NCBI GenBank assembly: GCA_028583685.1
Contig: JAMXIF010000065.1
Coordinates: 29,493,131 to 29,557,130 of the forward strand
Length of the DNA: 64,000 nt
Source of the DNA: Petaurus breviceps papuanus
Taxonomy: Eukaryota > Chordata > Mammalia > Diprotodontia > Petauridae
Direction of reading: 5' to 3'
Part shown: positions 21,500 through 32,026 of the stretch, in pieces
Numbering within the stretch: position 1 is the first letter of the stretch
How the letters are laid out: each line of letters begins with the position of its first letter
Translations under genes and position numbers: made by a program
Notes under the pieces: generated by a model
What the model was told of the DNA's origin: nothing
What the model saw: the letters and a program-made list of their open reading frames with translations, nothing else
The model's database searches: none

Positions 21500-21722
21500 A
21501 CTTCAAGACAGGAAGACATACGTTGAAAATTTACTTCGGACAGTTGGACCCTAGGACCCTGGACAAATCCCTTAAACTCTCAGGGTCTTGATTCCCTCAT
21601 CTTTAAAATTAGGGTCAATAAATCACATCTACCTACTTGATTTTTTGTGAGGATCAAAGAAGATAACATACAGGAAATGTTTTGCCTGATTGAAATGCTA
21701 CATAAATATTATTATAATTATA
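21500..21722 (+). mobile_element. MIR-type SINE
   Basis: 'ggacaaatcccttaaactct', 'tcagggtcttgattccctca', 'ttgtgaggatcaaagaagat' and the end 'tgctacataaatattattat' give the full MIR order. Confidence 0.75.
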
Positions 21723-21734
21723 TGTGCAGATTTT

Positions 21735-21815
21735 CCTCTTAATAGTATGTTCCTTGAGTACAGGAAGTCTCCCACTTTTGTGTTTGTATCCCCGGTTCTA
21801 GGTCAGCATCTGACA
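21735..21815 (+). mobile_element. L2-type 3' tail
   Basis: 'gtatgttccttgagtacagg', 'ttgtatccccggttctaggt' and 'cagcatctgaca'. It runs directly into an antisense L2 3' end. Confidence 0.65.
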
Positions 21816-22018
21816 CATTTACCTACTATGTGCTAGGCACCATGCTAAGCATTAGAGATACAAAAATAAGCAAAATAGAGTCTTTGCCCTCAAGGAGTTT
21901 GCCACAGGGAAGACAAATACAAGCAAATATATACAAAACAAGGTATATACAGGATAAAAAGGAAATAATTAAAAGAAAGAAAGCACTTTAATTAAGAGGG
22001 ATTAGAAAAGGCTCTGTT
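21816..22018 (-). mobile_element. L2-type 3' end, antisense
   Basis: 'tacctactatgtgctaggca', 'cctcaaggagtttgccacag', 'acaaaacaaggtatatacag' and 'taagagggattagaaaagg' follow the antisense consensus closely. This is one of the better-kept copies. Confidence 0.75.
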
Positions 22019-22019
22019 T

Positions 22020-22205
22020 TTGATCAATACATATTTCATTTGAGCCTCACAAACAATGAGATACAGATTATGAGCATCATTATTCTTATTTTACAAATGA
22101 GGAAACTGAGGTTCAGAGTGTTGATCATAGTTAATAAGGAATCAAGTTAAATTTCAGACCCAGGTTTGCCACTTGAAAGTTCAACAATTTATCTACCATA
22201 ATGCA
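22020..22205 (-). mobile_element. MIR-type SINE
   Basis: 'ttttacaaatgaggaaactg', 'aatttcagacccaggtttgc' and 'aatttatctaccat' give the antisense core and head. Confidence 0.75.
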
Positions 22206-22362
22206 AAGACCCATGACCATATATGGTTTTTTCCTTAAGGACTACATGACAGTGATGTTTTCCCAAAGCCCTTTTTTGACCAATCTAATCTAGTCCTCCA
22301 AAGAAAACTGTCTGGTAGCTTCTTTTATCATAGTCCATAAACCATCAGTAGAAGGACCAGTC

Positions 22363-22560
22363 GTAGAAAGTGTATCAGAAAGACCTGGGTCAAATCAAAT
22401 TTCTCTTCCACTTACTGATTTATGTGACATTGAAAAAGGAATCTGAACTCTCTGGGCTCTCTAGACTACAGTTCTAGGCTATATTTCTTCATGTGCACCA
22501 TGAAAAGATGAACTAGATGGTCTGTAATATATTTTCTCTCTCTAAACCCTAAGTTCATAT
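22363..22560 (+). mobile_element. MIR-type SINE with CR1-like tail
   Basis: 'aaagacctgggtcaaatcaa', 'acttactgatttatgtgaca', then 'gatgaactagatggtctgta' near the end. Confidence 0.6.
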
Positions 22561-22604
22561 TAGCTATTTAAAACATCTTCCCTATGAGGTGAAAGTTACT
22601 TAAT

Positions 22605-22712
22605 AGATTGTGAATTTCATAAAATTAGAGACCATATGCTGCAAAATTATTTCTTCCAACACATAGTATGTGTCTAATAAGGACCTAATCAATGTTTGCT
22701 TAATTGAAAGTA
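22605..22712 (+). mobile_element. L2-type 3' tail, diverged
   Basis: 'attgtgaatttcataaaatt', 'caacacatagtatgtgtcta' and 'aatcaatgtttgcttaattg' follow the L2 tail loosely. Confidence 0.45.
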
Positions 22713-22822
22713 TAATTCTAGTAATAGGATTGGTTTGAGCCATTTTAGTTTGTTTGTTTTAATCAGAGGATTTTAAAAGTGGAAGAGGGTATGGCAACTC
22801 ATTCAAACAAAGAATTTAAGGA

Positions 22823-23094
22823 ACAGATGCCCATTGTTGTTGAGTCATTTCAGCCATGTCCAATTCTTTATCACCCCATTTGGGGTTTTCTTGGTAGAAA
22901 TATAAGAGTGGTTTTCCATTTCCTTCTCCAGCTCATTTTACAGATGAGGGAACTGAACCAGAGTTAAGTGACTTGCCCAGGGTCACATAGTTATTAATTT
23001 CTAAGGACAAACTTGAACTCAGGAAAATGAGTCTTCCTGACTTCCAGGGACATCACTCTATCCATTGAACCTCCTAACTGCCCCAAGATGCCTA
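22823..23094 (-). mobile_element. tRNA-RTE SINE with probable target-site duplication
   Basis: Full-length copy at 22833-23084. It has 'attgttgttgagtcatttca' at the RTE-like 3' side, 'ccccatttggggttttcttg' in the tail, 'gacttgcccagggtcacata' in the core and 'cctcctaactgcccc' at the tRNA-like 5' end. ACAGATGCC (22823) and AAGATGCC (23085) flank it as an imperfect duplication. Confidence 0.88.
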
Positions 23095-23280
23095 CCTCCT
23101 GATGCCCAAGAACACTCAATTTATGACAAAACTAATATTTGAAATACTCTGCCATTATATTATCTGTGTTCTAATTTTAAAACAGTTATCAAGTCATGTG
23201 TCTTTCCATTGCATAATGGATACACTATTAGACTCTAGAGTAGAAGACCTAGATTTGATTGTCACCTCCAATCTATTTAG

Positions 23281-23548
23281 AAGCAGCTAGGTAAAACAGT
23301 GGGGAGATCTGGAGTTAGGAAAACCCAAATCCATCTTCAGATGCTTCTTAATTGTGTGACCCTGGGCAAGTCACTTAACCTCTCTATTCATCTGCCTGTT
23401 TTCTCAACTCTAAAATGGAGATAATAACAAAACATATATGGTAGCTTTTTGGGGGAATCAAATGAGATATATTTTTAAAAAGTGCTAAGCACAGTGCCTA
23501 GCATAAAATCAATGGTATATAAATACATATTTCCTTCCCTATAATCCT
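23281..23548 (+). mobile_element. MIR-type SINE, near full length
   Basis: 'agcagctaggtaaaacagtg' (tRNA-like head), 'gtgtgaccctgggcaagtca', 'aaatggagataataacaaaa', then the MIR 3' part 'aagcacagtgcctagcataa'. Confidence 0.85.
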
Positions 23549-23639
23549 AATTACACCATAAATAAATTCATCAAACATGGACTTGATTGACTTCTTTTTA
23601 CACTAACATAAATTTGGATTACTAATTTAAATTTTAAAT

Positions 23640-23842
23640 TTGTATTCATAGGATAATATATTTTGAATCGGGAATTTAGATTCCAAGGAGTCCAAACCCC
23701 TCATTTTCAAGACTTAGGGAATTTATATTCATTACCTCAGGTCAGATTTTGTCTTATTTGTAATAAGAGCCTGAGGAAGAATTCAAATCCAGAACCTCCT
23801 AAACTCTAAGTTTATCACTTTATCCACCACATATAGGACACC
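23640..23842 (-). mobile_element. MIR-type SINE
   Basis: 'caaacccctcattttcaaga', 'agcctgaggaagaattcaaa' and 'actttatccaccacat' are the antisense core and head. Confidence 0.65.
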
Positions 23843-23924
23843 ACTCTTCAATTTACCTATGTTCCCCCTTTCTGCATCTAATTTACTTAAGGTTGTATTA
23901 ATACTATAGAGTAAAGTAGTATTC

Positions 23925-24135
23925 ATAGCAGACAGAAAGCTGGCCTTTGGGTCTGCCAGATATCAAGTCAGGTCCCATATCTGATAAATGTTGGCTGTGT
24001 GACTGGACAAAATTTTTTGACCTCTCATTCCTCTCAGACAACCTACCAAGACTATTGGTTGCACATGAGTCACTTAGAGCCATTCATGGAAGGATATATC
24101 ATACTGGTAGCTCTCCATAGGTCTAGACCAAAAGG
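23925..24135 (+). mobile_element. tRNA-derived SINE with a distinct 3' tail
   Basis: Head and core: 'aaagctggcctttgggtctg' and 'ggctgtgtgactggacaaaa'. The tail is unlike MIR or RTE: 'ctctcagacaacctaccaag', 'ggttgcacatgagtcactta', 'gctctccataggtctagacc', then AAAAGG. The tail matches a marsupial SINE form I recall. A second copy is at 25269-25485. Confidence 0.65.
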
Positions 24136-24139
24136 TGAG

Positions 24140-25260
24140 AGGGAAAAAAGGAAAATCCTATGTAACATCTAATCAGAACTCCATTAGCTAAGAAGAAAGT
24201 CAAAAGGAAGGCTACAAAAATTAATTTGACACATAGCATCATTTTCAGCTCTGTTTGAAACTGGGTTGGGGGCTGGAGAGGTGTCATAGGGGAAACATTT
24301 AGGTTATTCTTGATGTGCATGTGAGGACATTTAAAAGGAAAAAGAAAGGAAGAAAGAAAAACAACTCAAGGGTTCAGTGATGTTGGTGATGTTTTGCCAA
24401 TCATTATTTTAAGTGTTTCACTGGCTAAGGCTTAGCAACATGGAACATCCTTAATTTATTCAAACCTCCTGACATGGTAATCTGAATAGTATTACCCATA
24501 ATAATGGGATTTTACTTTCTTAATTTATCTTCCAAGACTCGCTCTATCCTTATTCTGTCTCCAAAGCTTTTACCATGGTGATTATCTCAGGCAGTCCTGA
24601 AACCACATGGATTCATGAGGAGGGAGATTCTCCATGATTTTAGGGCTTCTGTTTTATCAGCTTTTCAGTGATTTGTATTATAATAACCCTAATATATTAC
24701 CCAGAGTCCTTTCTCCTCCTGATGCTGTTTGTCAGAATGTAAACCACGATCCATAGTGCTCACATCCATTTAACATGAAGAAAGCTCACTTAAAATTGAG
24801 TAGACCAAAGTGAAAACTAATTCACTGCAATTTTAGTCTGTCTCTTTTTTTAGTTAGGAAAATTTCAATTTTTTAAGAAAACGGGACATTGTTTTGCATC
24901 TGAATCCCAACAAATGATACCTAATAGAAATTATTTTAGTTAGTGATAACATAGCTCAGAGATTTTATTAAAAGGTCTTAATAATACTAAAGATGTTGGA
25001 TGCCTTAGTAAAATTGAATGTAAATTTTGGAATAAAAGAATTTTTGAAAAAATATAGGGAGTATAAGATTACAAAAGTAGAAATAAAATAAAAATATTGA
25101 ACGTCTCTGATCCTAAAGGTATTTATAAATTACCTTAAATATGTGTGTGGCTATAAACACAGATATGTTCAGTTTAAATTATATTATGATAAAATTTCCA
25201 TATAAGCAAACATTTAAAGATTCTATTTTAAAGTCTGTTTGAATAGTTTGTTTGTTTTAC
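24140..25260. other. Unassigned 1.1 kb
   Basis: AT-rich. No coding frame over 65 codons and no repeat that I recognise. Confidence 0.45.
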
Positions 25261-25268
25261 AAAAACAA

Positions 25269-25487
25269 AATAGAAGCATGACATGGTAGTTAAAGAGATG
25301 GTCTCTAAACTGGGAAGATTTGTATTAAAGCATGGCCTCTGATATGAAAGACACTTAAACTCTTAGTTCTCTAAGCAATTTTCTAAGACCAGCCACAGAA
25401 AACATAAGTACCTTCAATGGAAGAGGAAGTTTCTTCATCTATGGAAACCTCATGCTAGTGGAATTACAGATCCAATACTTATCTTTA
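25269..25487 (+). mobile_element. tRNA-derived SINE with the same distinct tail
   Basis: 'ggtctctaaactgggaagat' and 'gacacttaaactcttagttc', then 'gaccagccacagaaaacata', 'caatggaagaggaagtttct' and 'gaattacagatccaatactt'. The tail corresponds to that of 23925-24135. More diverged. Confidence 0.55.
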
Positions 25488-25579
25488 TCCCTAATGAAAA
25501 CTAGTCAACTTTCTATTTGTTTCTCTAGGATGTCATGACATTTTAAGTATACATTTACTATGTGAACACTTCTTTTCTC

Positions 25580-25757
25580 TCTACTTTCCTTCCTTCCTTT
25601 TTTATTCTTCCTCCCTTCCTCCCTCTCTTCTTTCCTTCCTTCCTTCCTTCCTTTCTTCCTTCCTTCCTTCCTTCCTTCCTTCCTTCCTTCCTTCCTTCCT
25701 TCCTTCCTTCCTTCCTTCCTTCCTTCCTTCCTTCTTTCCTTCCTTCCTTTCTTCTTT
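25580..25757. repeat. (TTCC)n microsatellite
   Basis: About 178 bases of TTCC units with a few CTTT variants. Frames through it encode FLPS repeats. Confidence 0.97.
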
Positions 25758-25839
25758 AAAATACTCCAATATATAAGGACTACTTGGAATTTTTTTGAAA
25801 GTTTACAGAAACCAGCTCTACCAGTTCAAAGAAGTCAAT

Positions 25840-26012
25840 TATTACATTTTTATTATGAGCATTTCCCCATATGATATCAGCAATCACTACAAAGAAATAC
25901 TTGATTTATTGTTTTGTTGGCTACATAGACTTAAGAAAGTGATGGAGAAAGTGTTAATAATTCATATTAAACTTAAATTGTATCATGCTTACCACCATTG
26001 CCACACCCTAAG
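25840..26012. repeat. Dispersed repeat of unknown family, copy 1
   Basis: Shares a co-linear series with 63405-63532: 'acttgatttattgttttgtt', 'gatggagaaagtgttaataa' and 'atattaaacttaaattgt'. I estimate roughly 70% identity over the last 90 bases. The family is not recognised. Confidence 0.5.
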
Positions 26013-26329
26013 ACCCAGTGGTTAAACATTTACTAGCACATCACTGGTTCTAACCCTAACACTTACAAGTTGCTTCTTTGTGAGCCTCAGGCAGCTTTCT
26101 TGTTTATGAAATTATAAACAGAATTTGTAATTTCATTTTGCATCAGTGGAGGGTGTTCATTTCCAGAGGAAATCACAGATCTTTGATTTATTGCTGGATG
26201 ATATAAGTATTTGTGTTCCTTTTTTACTTAAATTTGAAAATTAATGAGAGTCATGTTCATATTCCTGTATTTACCATAATAAAAATAACAGGGCTTAGAG
26301 TCCTGTAACACTTGAAAGTATACTTAGTG

Positions 26330-26518
26330 AATGGTATTAGGTCTCTGAACCCTTACTACATCTGGGCCTTTCTATCTGTCCTGAAGCTAAACTCCCTTGT
26401 GGTGCATTGCCTCTCCCATTTAAAGGGTAAGCTTTTTAAGCATCAGGACTGCTTTCTTACCCTTCTCTTTGTAGCTCTAGTGGCATATAGCAAGCACTTA
26501 ATAATGATTTGAAAAAAA
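26330..26518 (+). mobile_element. L2-type 3' region
   Basis: 'gcattgcctctcccatttaa', 'gtaagctttttaagcatcag' and 'gcatatagcaagcacttaat' match the L2 3' end, followed by an A run. Confidence 0.6.
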
Positions 26519-26519
26519 A

Positions 26520-26933
26520 AAAGGAAACAATCAAAACTCATTAATCCATGCTTATATTTCTCCTAAGGATGAAGTTCTAATCCAGACATTCCTATCCATC
26601 TTGCACAACTTCTGTCCTTGTACATGCTACAAGTTAATTAATAGTGTAAGAGATCTCCCTAGAGTGATGGGAGCCATCCTCAAGTTCTCTTGACATCTTC
26701 AAAATACCAATAAATATCATACATAAGCTGTCCATCAGCTATGTCAATCAAGGGATGAGCACTTCTCACTATAAGACCATCCTGTCTCCTTCAATCACAC
26801 ATTTTCTTGATCATATCCACTTTTCTGATTCTTTGTTACAGTCCCTTTCTCTGTGTCTAGTGATGTTGCAAAATTGAATTTGTTTCTGTGTGCTTAGAAG
26901 AAAAAGTACTATATCTACCCATTGCATTGTTTT
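26520..26933. other. Unassigned sequence
   Basis: No gene or repeat recognised. Confidence 0.45.
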
Positions 26934-26935
26934 TT

Positions 26936-27115
26936 AATGTTGTTTGTCCTTCATTCTCAAGGAGGAGCATGTCATCAGGAAAGTGTTACCATGACTTGCA
27001 AGGGAATTGAATTTAAGTGAGGGTAGGCTGTGCAAAGCCACCATTCTCACTTTCTCCTCTGGAGCCATATGGGTACAGTGGAAAGATATAGATCAGGACA
27101 ACTGAAGATGAGCCT
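26936..27115 (-). mobile_element. RTE 3' region or RTE-derived SINE
   Basis: The plus strand starts 'atgttgtttgtccttcattc', then 'gcatgtcatcaggaaagtgt', 'ccatgacttgcaagggaatt', 'gtaggctgtgcaaagccacc' and 'agatatagatcaggacaact'. It pairs with the end of the RTE LINE at 15828 and, in reverse, with the end of 29560-30093. A short unit that moved with RTE machinery is likely. Confidence 0.65.
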
Positions 27116-27704
27116 TTTTTATAATGAAGAGAAATGGAAAGACGACAATGAGGAAAAGTCTTCAATGATTTTTCTCTTCCAATTTTCTTCATTATTAAGA
27201 ATGGTCTGTCTACAACAAAAAATATATCAGACTATGTGGACTCTCCTGTTTGGTTTCCCAATACTGTTTTCTTTTCTACTCCATTCCATCAAATTTATCT
27301 TGTCTTTATTTACAATTCTCTGAATCTTAGATTTGGAAGGGACCTCACAGATCTTTCAAAACATGAAACAAAAATGCTTCAACGACACACCTCACAAATA
27401 GTCATCTGTGCTTTTCTTTCACAACTCTAGTGAAGGGGAGTCCACTACATCACAAAGTAGCTTTTTTCCCTTTTGGATGGATGAGAATTCAGGACACTTT
27501 CTTTTATGTCAATTCCAAATTTGACATTTTGAAAGTTCGCTCTGTTACTCCCAGTTCTGTTCTCAAGAAATGGTCTTCTTTAAATACTTGAAGATAACTA
27601 TTGTGTCAATCTGTATGTTTTTTTTTTCTTTTCCAAACTAAATACACTCTAGTTCTTTCACCTGATTTTTATATGGCATTATCTAACATGCTGTTACCAG
27701 CCAT

Positions 27705-28433
27705 TAGAAGGTAAGCTCATAGTTAGTATGAATTATTTCATTCTTTGTACTTGTATCCACAATCCCTTATATTGTATTTGGCTCGTATTTATATATCTTT
27801 TTTATGCCTCCTTCTCTTCTCCAACACTTCCTCCACCCGAGTGTATATTTTTATTCCCTCAAACCTGGATTATTGTAATAACTTGCTGAATGCTCTGTCT
27901 ACCCCAGGTTTCTCCCCATGGCAACCCATTTTTCAAACACTTTTAAACATGATCTTACTAATGCACCTGTCTCACAATATCGCCCCTACTACACAATATA
28001 CTCCAGTGGCCCCTTATTATCACCAGGATTGAATCTAAACTCTTCTGTTTGGCTTTTAAAATCTTTCATGATCTATCCCCTTTCTATCTTTCAAGGATTC
28101 TTACTTCTTACTCCTCTCCAGGTACTCTTCTCTCAATGACTCTTTCTTCTTTCTTGTTCCGTGCCCAAGACACTCTATGTCTTGATTCTGTTCAGTTTTA
28201 TCAGCTGTTCCTCATGCCTATAATGTTCTCCCTCCTTGTGTGTACCTTCTGGCTTCTTTCGAGTCTCAGTTAAAATATAGTTTTTTTTTTTATAATGGTA
28301 ATTCATTTACTCTGAGTTTACCTACAATTTACCAAGTATACATCGTGTAGGTATATGCATATCATCTCCCCAGTTGGAATGTAAGCTTCTTAAGGGCAAG
28401 GACTATTTTTACCTTTATCTATCCCTCCCCCCG

Positions 28434-28474
<41 letters not shown>

Positions 28475-28545
28475 GTGTTTAGCACAATATCTAGAATAAA
28501 GTAAGTACTTGCTAAAATCTTGTTGACTGACATTCATTTATCCTG
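27705..28545 (+). mobile_element. L2-type LINE 3' end inserted in the CR1/L3
   Basis: L2 3' UTR order: 'cctggattattgtaataact', 'ctccagtggccccttattat', 'tctgtttggcttttaaaatc', 'tcagctgttcctcatgccta', 'cagttggaatgtaagcttct' and the end 'ctaaaatcttgttgactgac'. A (CA)18-type microsatellite at 28437-28472 interrupts it. A second L2-tail-like piece at 27705-27780 may be a separate fragment. Confidence 0.7.
28437..28472. repeat. (CA)n microsatellite inside the L2 copy
   Basis: About 17 CA units in the L2 3' tail. Confidence 0.95.
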
Positions 28546-28999
28546 GCCACTCTTCAGTGGATGATCCTAATTTATCAATTTTCTTCCTAAAGCATATTGC
28601 CCAGAACTGAACAAAATATTCCATATGTGCTTTAACCAGGTCACCATACAATGAGACTATCACTTCCTCATTCCTAAAAGCTATTCCTACCTTAATAACA
28701 GACTAAAGGCATATCTTTTTTTTTTTCAGTCTGACAAGTCTTTTTGTTCAATGATATTGAGCTTACAATCCATTAAAACTCTAAAATGGTTTCTAGTAAT
28801 GCTTCAACTTCTTGTACTTATTAAAGTAATTTTCTTTTTTATCCCAAGTGCTTTATGATCATGCCTATTAAATTTAAATTTATTAGATTTGGCCCTATGT
28901 TTTAGCCTGTCAAAATCTTTTTAGATCCTGAGACTATCTTCTGATTTGTTAGTATTAGCTATCCCAAGCACCTCTTCCATTGTCTACCACATTCTGGGA

Positions 29000-29550
29000 T
29001 GTATGAACACAAATACCTATGCATATACATACACATACACACATATATGCACATACTAATGCATGTACATATACACATAAACATAGATACATGCATTTAT
29101 GTGTGATATTCCAGAAAAGAAAGTGTGAGGGTGAAAAGAAGTGGATATAAGAAGAAATAGAACATATGCTATTTTGGACATATTGAATTTGAGTTGTCTT
29201 TTGGACATACCATTGGGAAATGTTCAACAGATAATTGGAGATGCAGAAATGGAGCTTGAGAGATAGTAAAAATAGAGAGAGAGAGATAGAGATATAGAGA
29301 CAGATTCCTATCTATATTCTTATTCATTCTTACTATATTCACTATTTTATATAATGTTATATATAACATTTTTCATTCATATATACATACATAGGTTTAT
29401 TTCTATGCAGATGTCAATGCAATATGTATGTGTGTGCAGGTGAATATATGGTAATGTTCATGCATGAACTGCATATGTTTATGTATATGTACATGTGTGG
29501 ATTGTATGTGTCTATGTATATACATTTATGTATAGGGTGTATGAGTATTC
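29000..29550. repeat. CA/TA-rich microsatellite region
   Basis: ACATAC and TGTATG-type units at 29005-29100 and 29390-29545, with a short GATA/GAGA block at 29272-29305 and a perfect 18-base palindrome at 29353-29370. Confidence 0.75.
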
Positions 29551-29559
29551 AAGGAGCAT

Positions 29560-30093
29560 TTGGACCTCTGGTATAAGGCTTAGTCAAGCACTTTTCAGAG
29601 CTTCTCATCAACCTTTGGTGCCTACTTGGAACTCAATTCTCACCTGACACTCCAAGAAATGATGGCATGCGCTGTGGCCACATGACAGTAAACTGTCTCT
29701 GTAAAGGCATTAAACCAGGATAAGGTAAAGAGATGGGTCACAAACCTGTCAGTTACTTTATGTGGTGCCTACCACAAGCACATGAAGACTTCCCCAGTTA
29801 GAATGGGAATAAGAGAACAATTTGTTCCAGTGGCCACAAAGGTGATTAAAGTAGACTCTATGGAGTACTGAGAGCTCGGTTACATATGGAAGATGCCAAG
29901 GTCATCCATGGCATCCTGGGCCACTGGGATCTTGGTTTTGTCTTTTGTGTTGCCACTGGACTGTGAAGACTGGAAGAAAGAGTGAGGCTGACAACTTTGT
30001 GTAACTGTCTCGATTAAATCAAATTAATGTAAAAGTCAAGTCATCACCCTGTGATGTCACTTGTCTCCTTTGAAAATTAAGGGCAAACAACAA
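29560..30093 (+). mobile_element. RTE-clade LINE 3' region
   Basis: The last part, 'cctgtgatgtcacttgtctc', 'ctttgaaaattaagggcaaa' and CAACAA, is the reverse of the 3' ends at 15828 and 26936. Upstream, 'tgccaaggtcatccatggca' and 'tcctgggccactgggatctt' fit an RTE 3' UTR. No ORF2 frame is present. Confidence 0.6.
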
Positions 30094-30099
30094 TGGAAG

Positions 30100-31200
30100 G
30101 TAAATATGCCTGTGACATCTGCGTAGAGATAATTGTACCTATGGGAAATGATAAGAAACATAGGGGAAGTCCATATGATTGGACAACAACATCCAGTTAA
30201 GCCCTCCTTCTATGATTAAGGTATTCACTGTCTTTAATGGGCCAGTTTGACTAGGCTATCTTCACTGTCTATTAGTTCAAAGCATATATTGGCTGTAGAT
30301 AACTTGTATTTCTTTTTTTTTACTGATATAGATTCTGTTTAGTATGTAATGTACATGTGCCCTGCCTATTTGAATGTCCATTCAACTCTAGAATACTTTC
30401 CATAACTGTCAACTTCATTCCCCTAGCTAAATATTGAAAAAAACATGCCAGCTTCCTGTCATTGCATGTCTTATTTTAAAAATGTGTCAGGGGATTGGAA
30501 TGTCTGAGATTGATGGTTACCTTTTGCATCCAAATTCACTACTCACAACCCCCTGTCATTCTCCCAGGCACATTATTATTGGTCCATCAGGGCCCAACAT
30601 TTGTACATCTAGGAATTTCTTGAGATTTCCTTCATCTTGAATCATAAACAATAATATTACATCAACTTTCTGGAGCACAGTATTTCATTAATATATTTTC
30701 TCATGACATGTGTTTTCATTTCTACCCTTAAAGCTTTGTTTGTCTCCAGTCTGTTAAGGTAAGATTGTAATGACACAGAAAACATTACCCAGTGGGTAAC
30801 AGGTGATCAAGGGGGACAACCACAGGGAAATCCACTTATGTTTCTAATACCAACATTGTACTGTTTCAAACATTTATCTTTTAGCTAATGACCACACATG
30901 CAATGTTTCTCATTTAAAAATTGTCCATCTGAGTCCTTTGTAAGACATTAAAAAGGCATTCTTCCAATGATTGCTAAAATTGTATGATAGTGAGAAATAG
31001 AATGAGGAAATATGCACTTGTCTATTTTCTTAATCCTATTACTGGACTAAAGGTTTGGTAATTCCTCTTTCTATCTTCCTTCTCCTAGATGCCTTCCTTA
31101 TCAATAGAAAAGAATTATCTTCATCATATATTTTTGTATACCTCCCTCTACTCATACCTTCCTTCCTTTTGCATAGATCTTCATCTAAAAGTGTGGTTAT
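30100..31200. other. Unassigned 1.1 kb
   Basis: AT-rich. Frames are under 70 codons and no repeat is recognised. Confidence 0.45.
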
Positions 31201-31204
31201 GAGT

Positions 31205-31220
31205 GAATGATGATAATGAC

Positions 31221-31290
<70 letters not shown>

Positions 31291-31312
31291 GTGATGACGA
31301 CAACAATGATGA
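31205..31312. repeat. (GAT)n microsatellite
   Basis: About 35 GAT units with GAC variants. It yields a poly-Asp frame that is not a gene. Confidence 0.97.
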
Positions 31313-31985
31313 TGGTGTGGGGGTCACATTCATCACATTCGTGATTTTTAAGATAATTGTAAATCATTTAATATTCTATTTTTTCCAATAATATGTGAAA
31401 ACAATTTTGACATTTTTTTCTCAAATTTTGAGTTCCAAATTCTTTCCCTACTTCCCTTCAACCTTCCCTCATTGAGAAGACAAGAAATTTGACACGAGTA
31501 GCACATGTATAGTCATGTAAAACACATTTCCATGCAAGTCATTGTGTGAATGAATACACAGACAAAAACAAACAAGAAAAATGAAGAAGTGGAGAAAAAA
31601 GTGTCTTTGATTTGCATACAGAATCTACCAGTTCTGTCTCTGGAGATATACAGCACTTTTCATCATAAATACTATGGAATTTTTTTTATGTAATTGTATT
31701 ACTGAGAAAAAGTTATTAATAATAGATCATCATATAATATCATTGGTACTGTGTACAATGTTCTTCTGGTTCTGCTCCTTTCACTTTCATCAATTCATGT
31801 AAGGCTTTCCATGTTGGTTTTTTTTTTCTTTTTTTTTCCTTGAGCACCTCCTGCTAACAATTTCTTAAAGCGCAAATAGTATTCCATCACAATTATATCC
31901 AACAACTTGTTCAGTCATTCCTCAATTTATGGGCATCCCTTCAATATCCAATTCTTTGCCACCACTAAAAGAGATGCTACAAATA

Positions 31986-32026
31986 GTGCACGTGTGCGCG
32001 CGTGTATGTGTGTGTGTGTGTGTGTA
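31986..32026. repeat. (TG)n / GCGC microsatellite in L1
   Basis: GTGCGCGCGTGTATG then (TG)n inside the L1 3' region. Confidence 0.9.

Larger units (their letters stand above)
27310..28985 (-). mobile_element. CR1/L3-type LINE, split by an L2 copy
   Basis: 27310-27704 follows the antisense CR1/L3 3' end: 'cttagatttggaagggacct', 'gtgaaggggagtccactaca', 'gtttttttttctttt' and 'tatatggcattatctaacat'. 28546-28985 resumes it: 'ggccactcttcagtggatga', 'gcccagaactgaacaaaata', 'gcttacaatccattaaaact' and 'tgttttagcctgtcaaaatc'. The L2 lies between. Confidence 0.65.

Noticed and set aside
31203-31391. Poly-aspartate frame
   Set aside because: A (GAT)n microsatellite.
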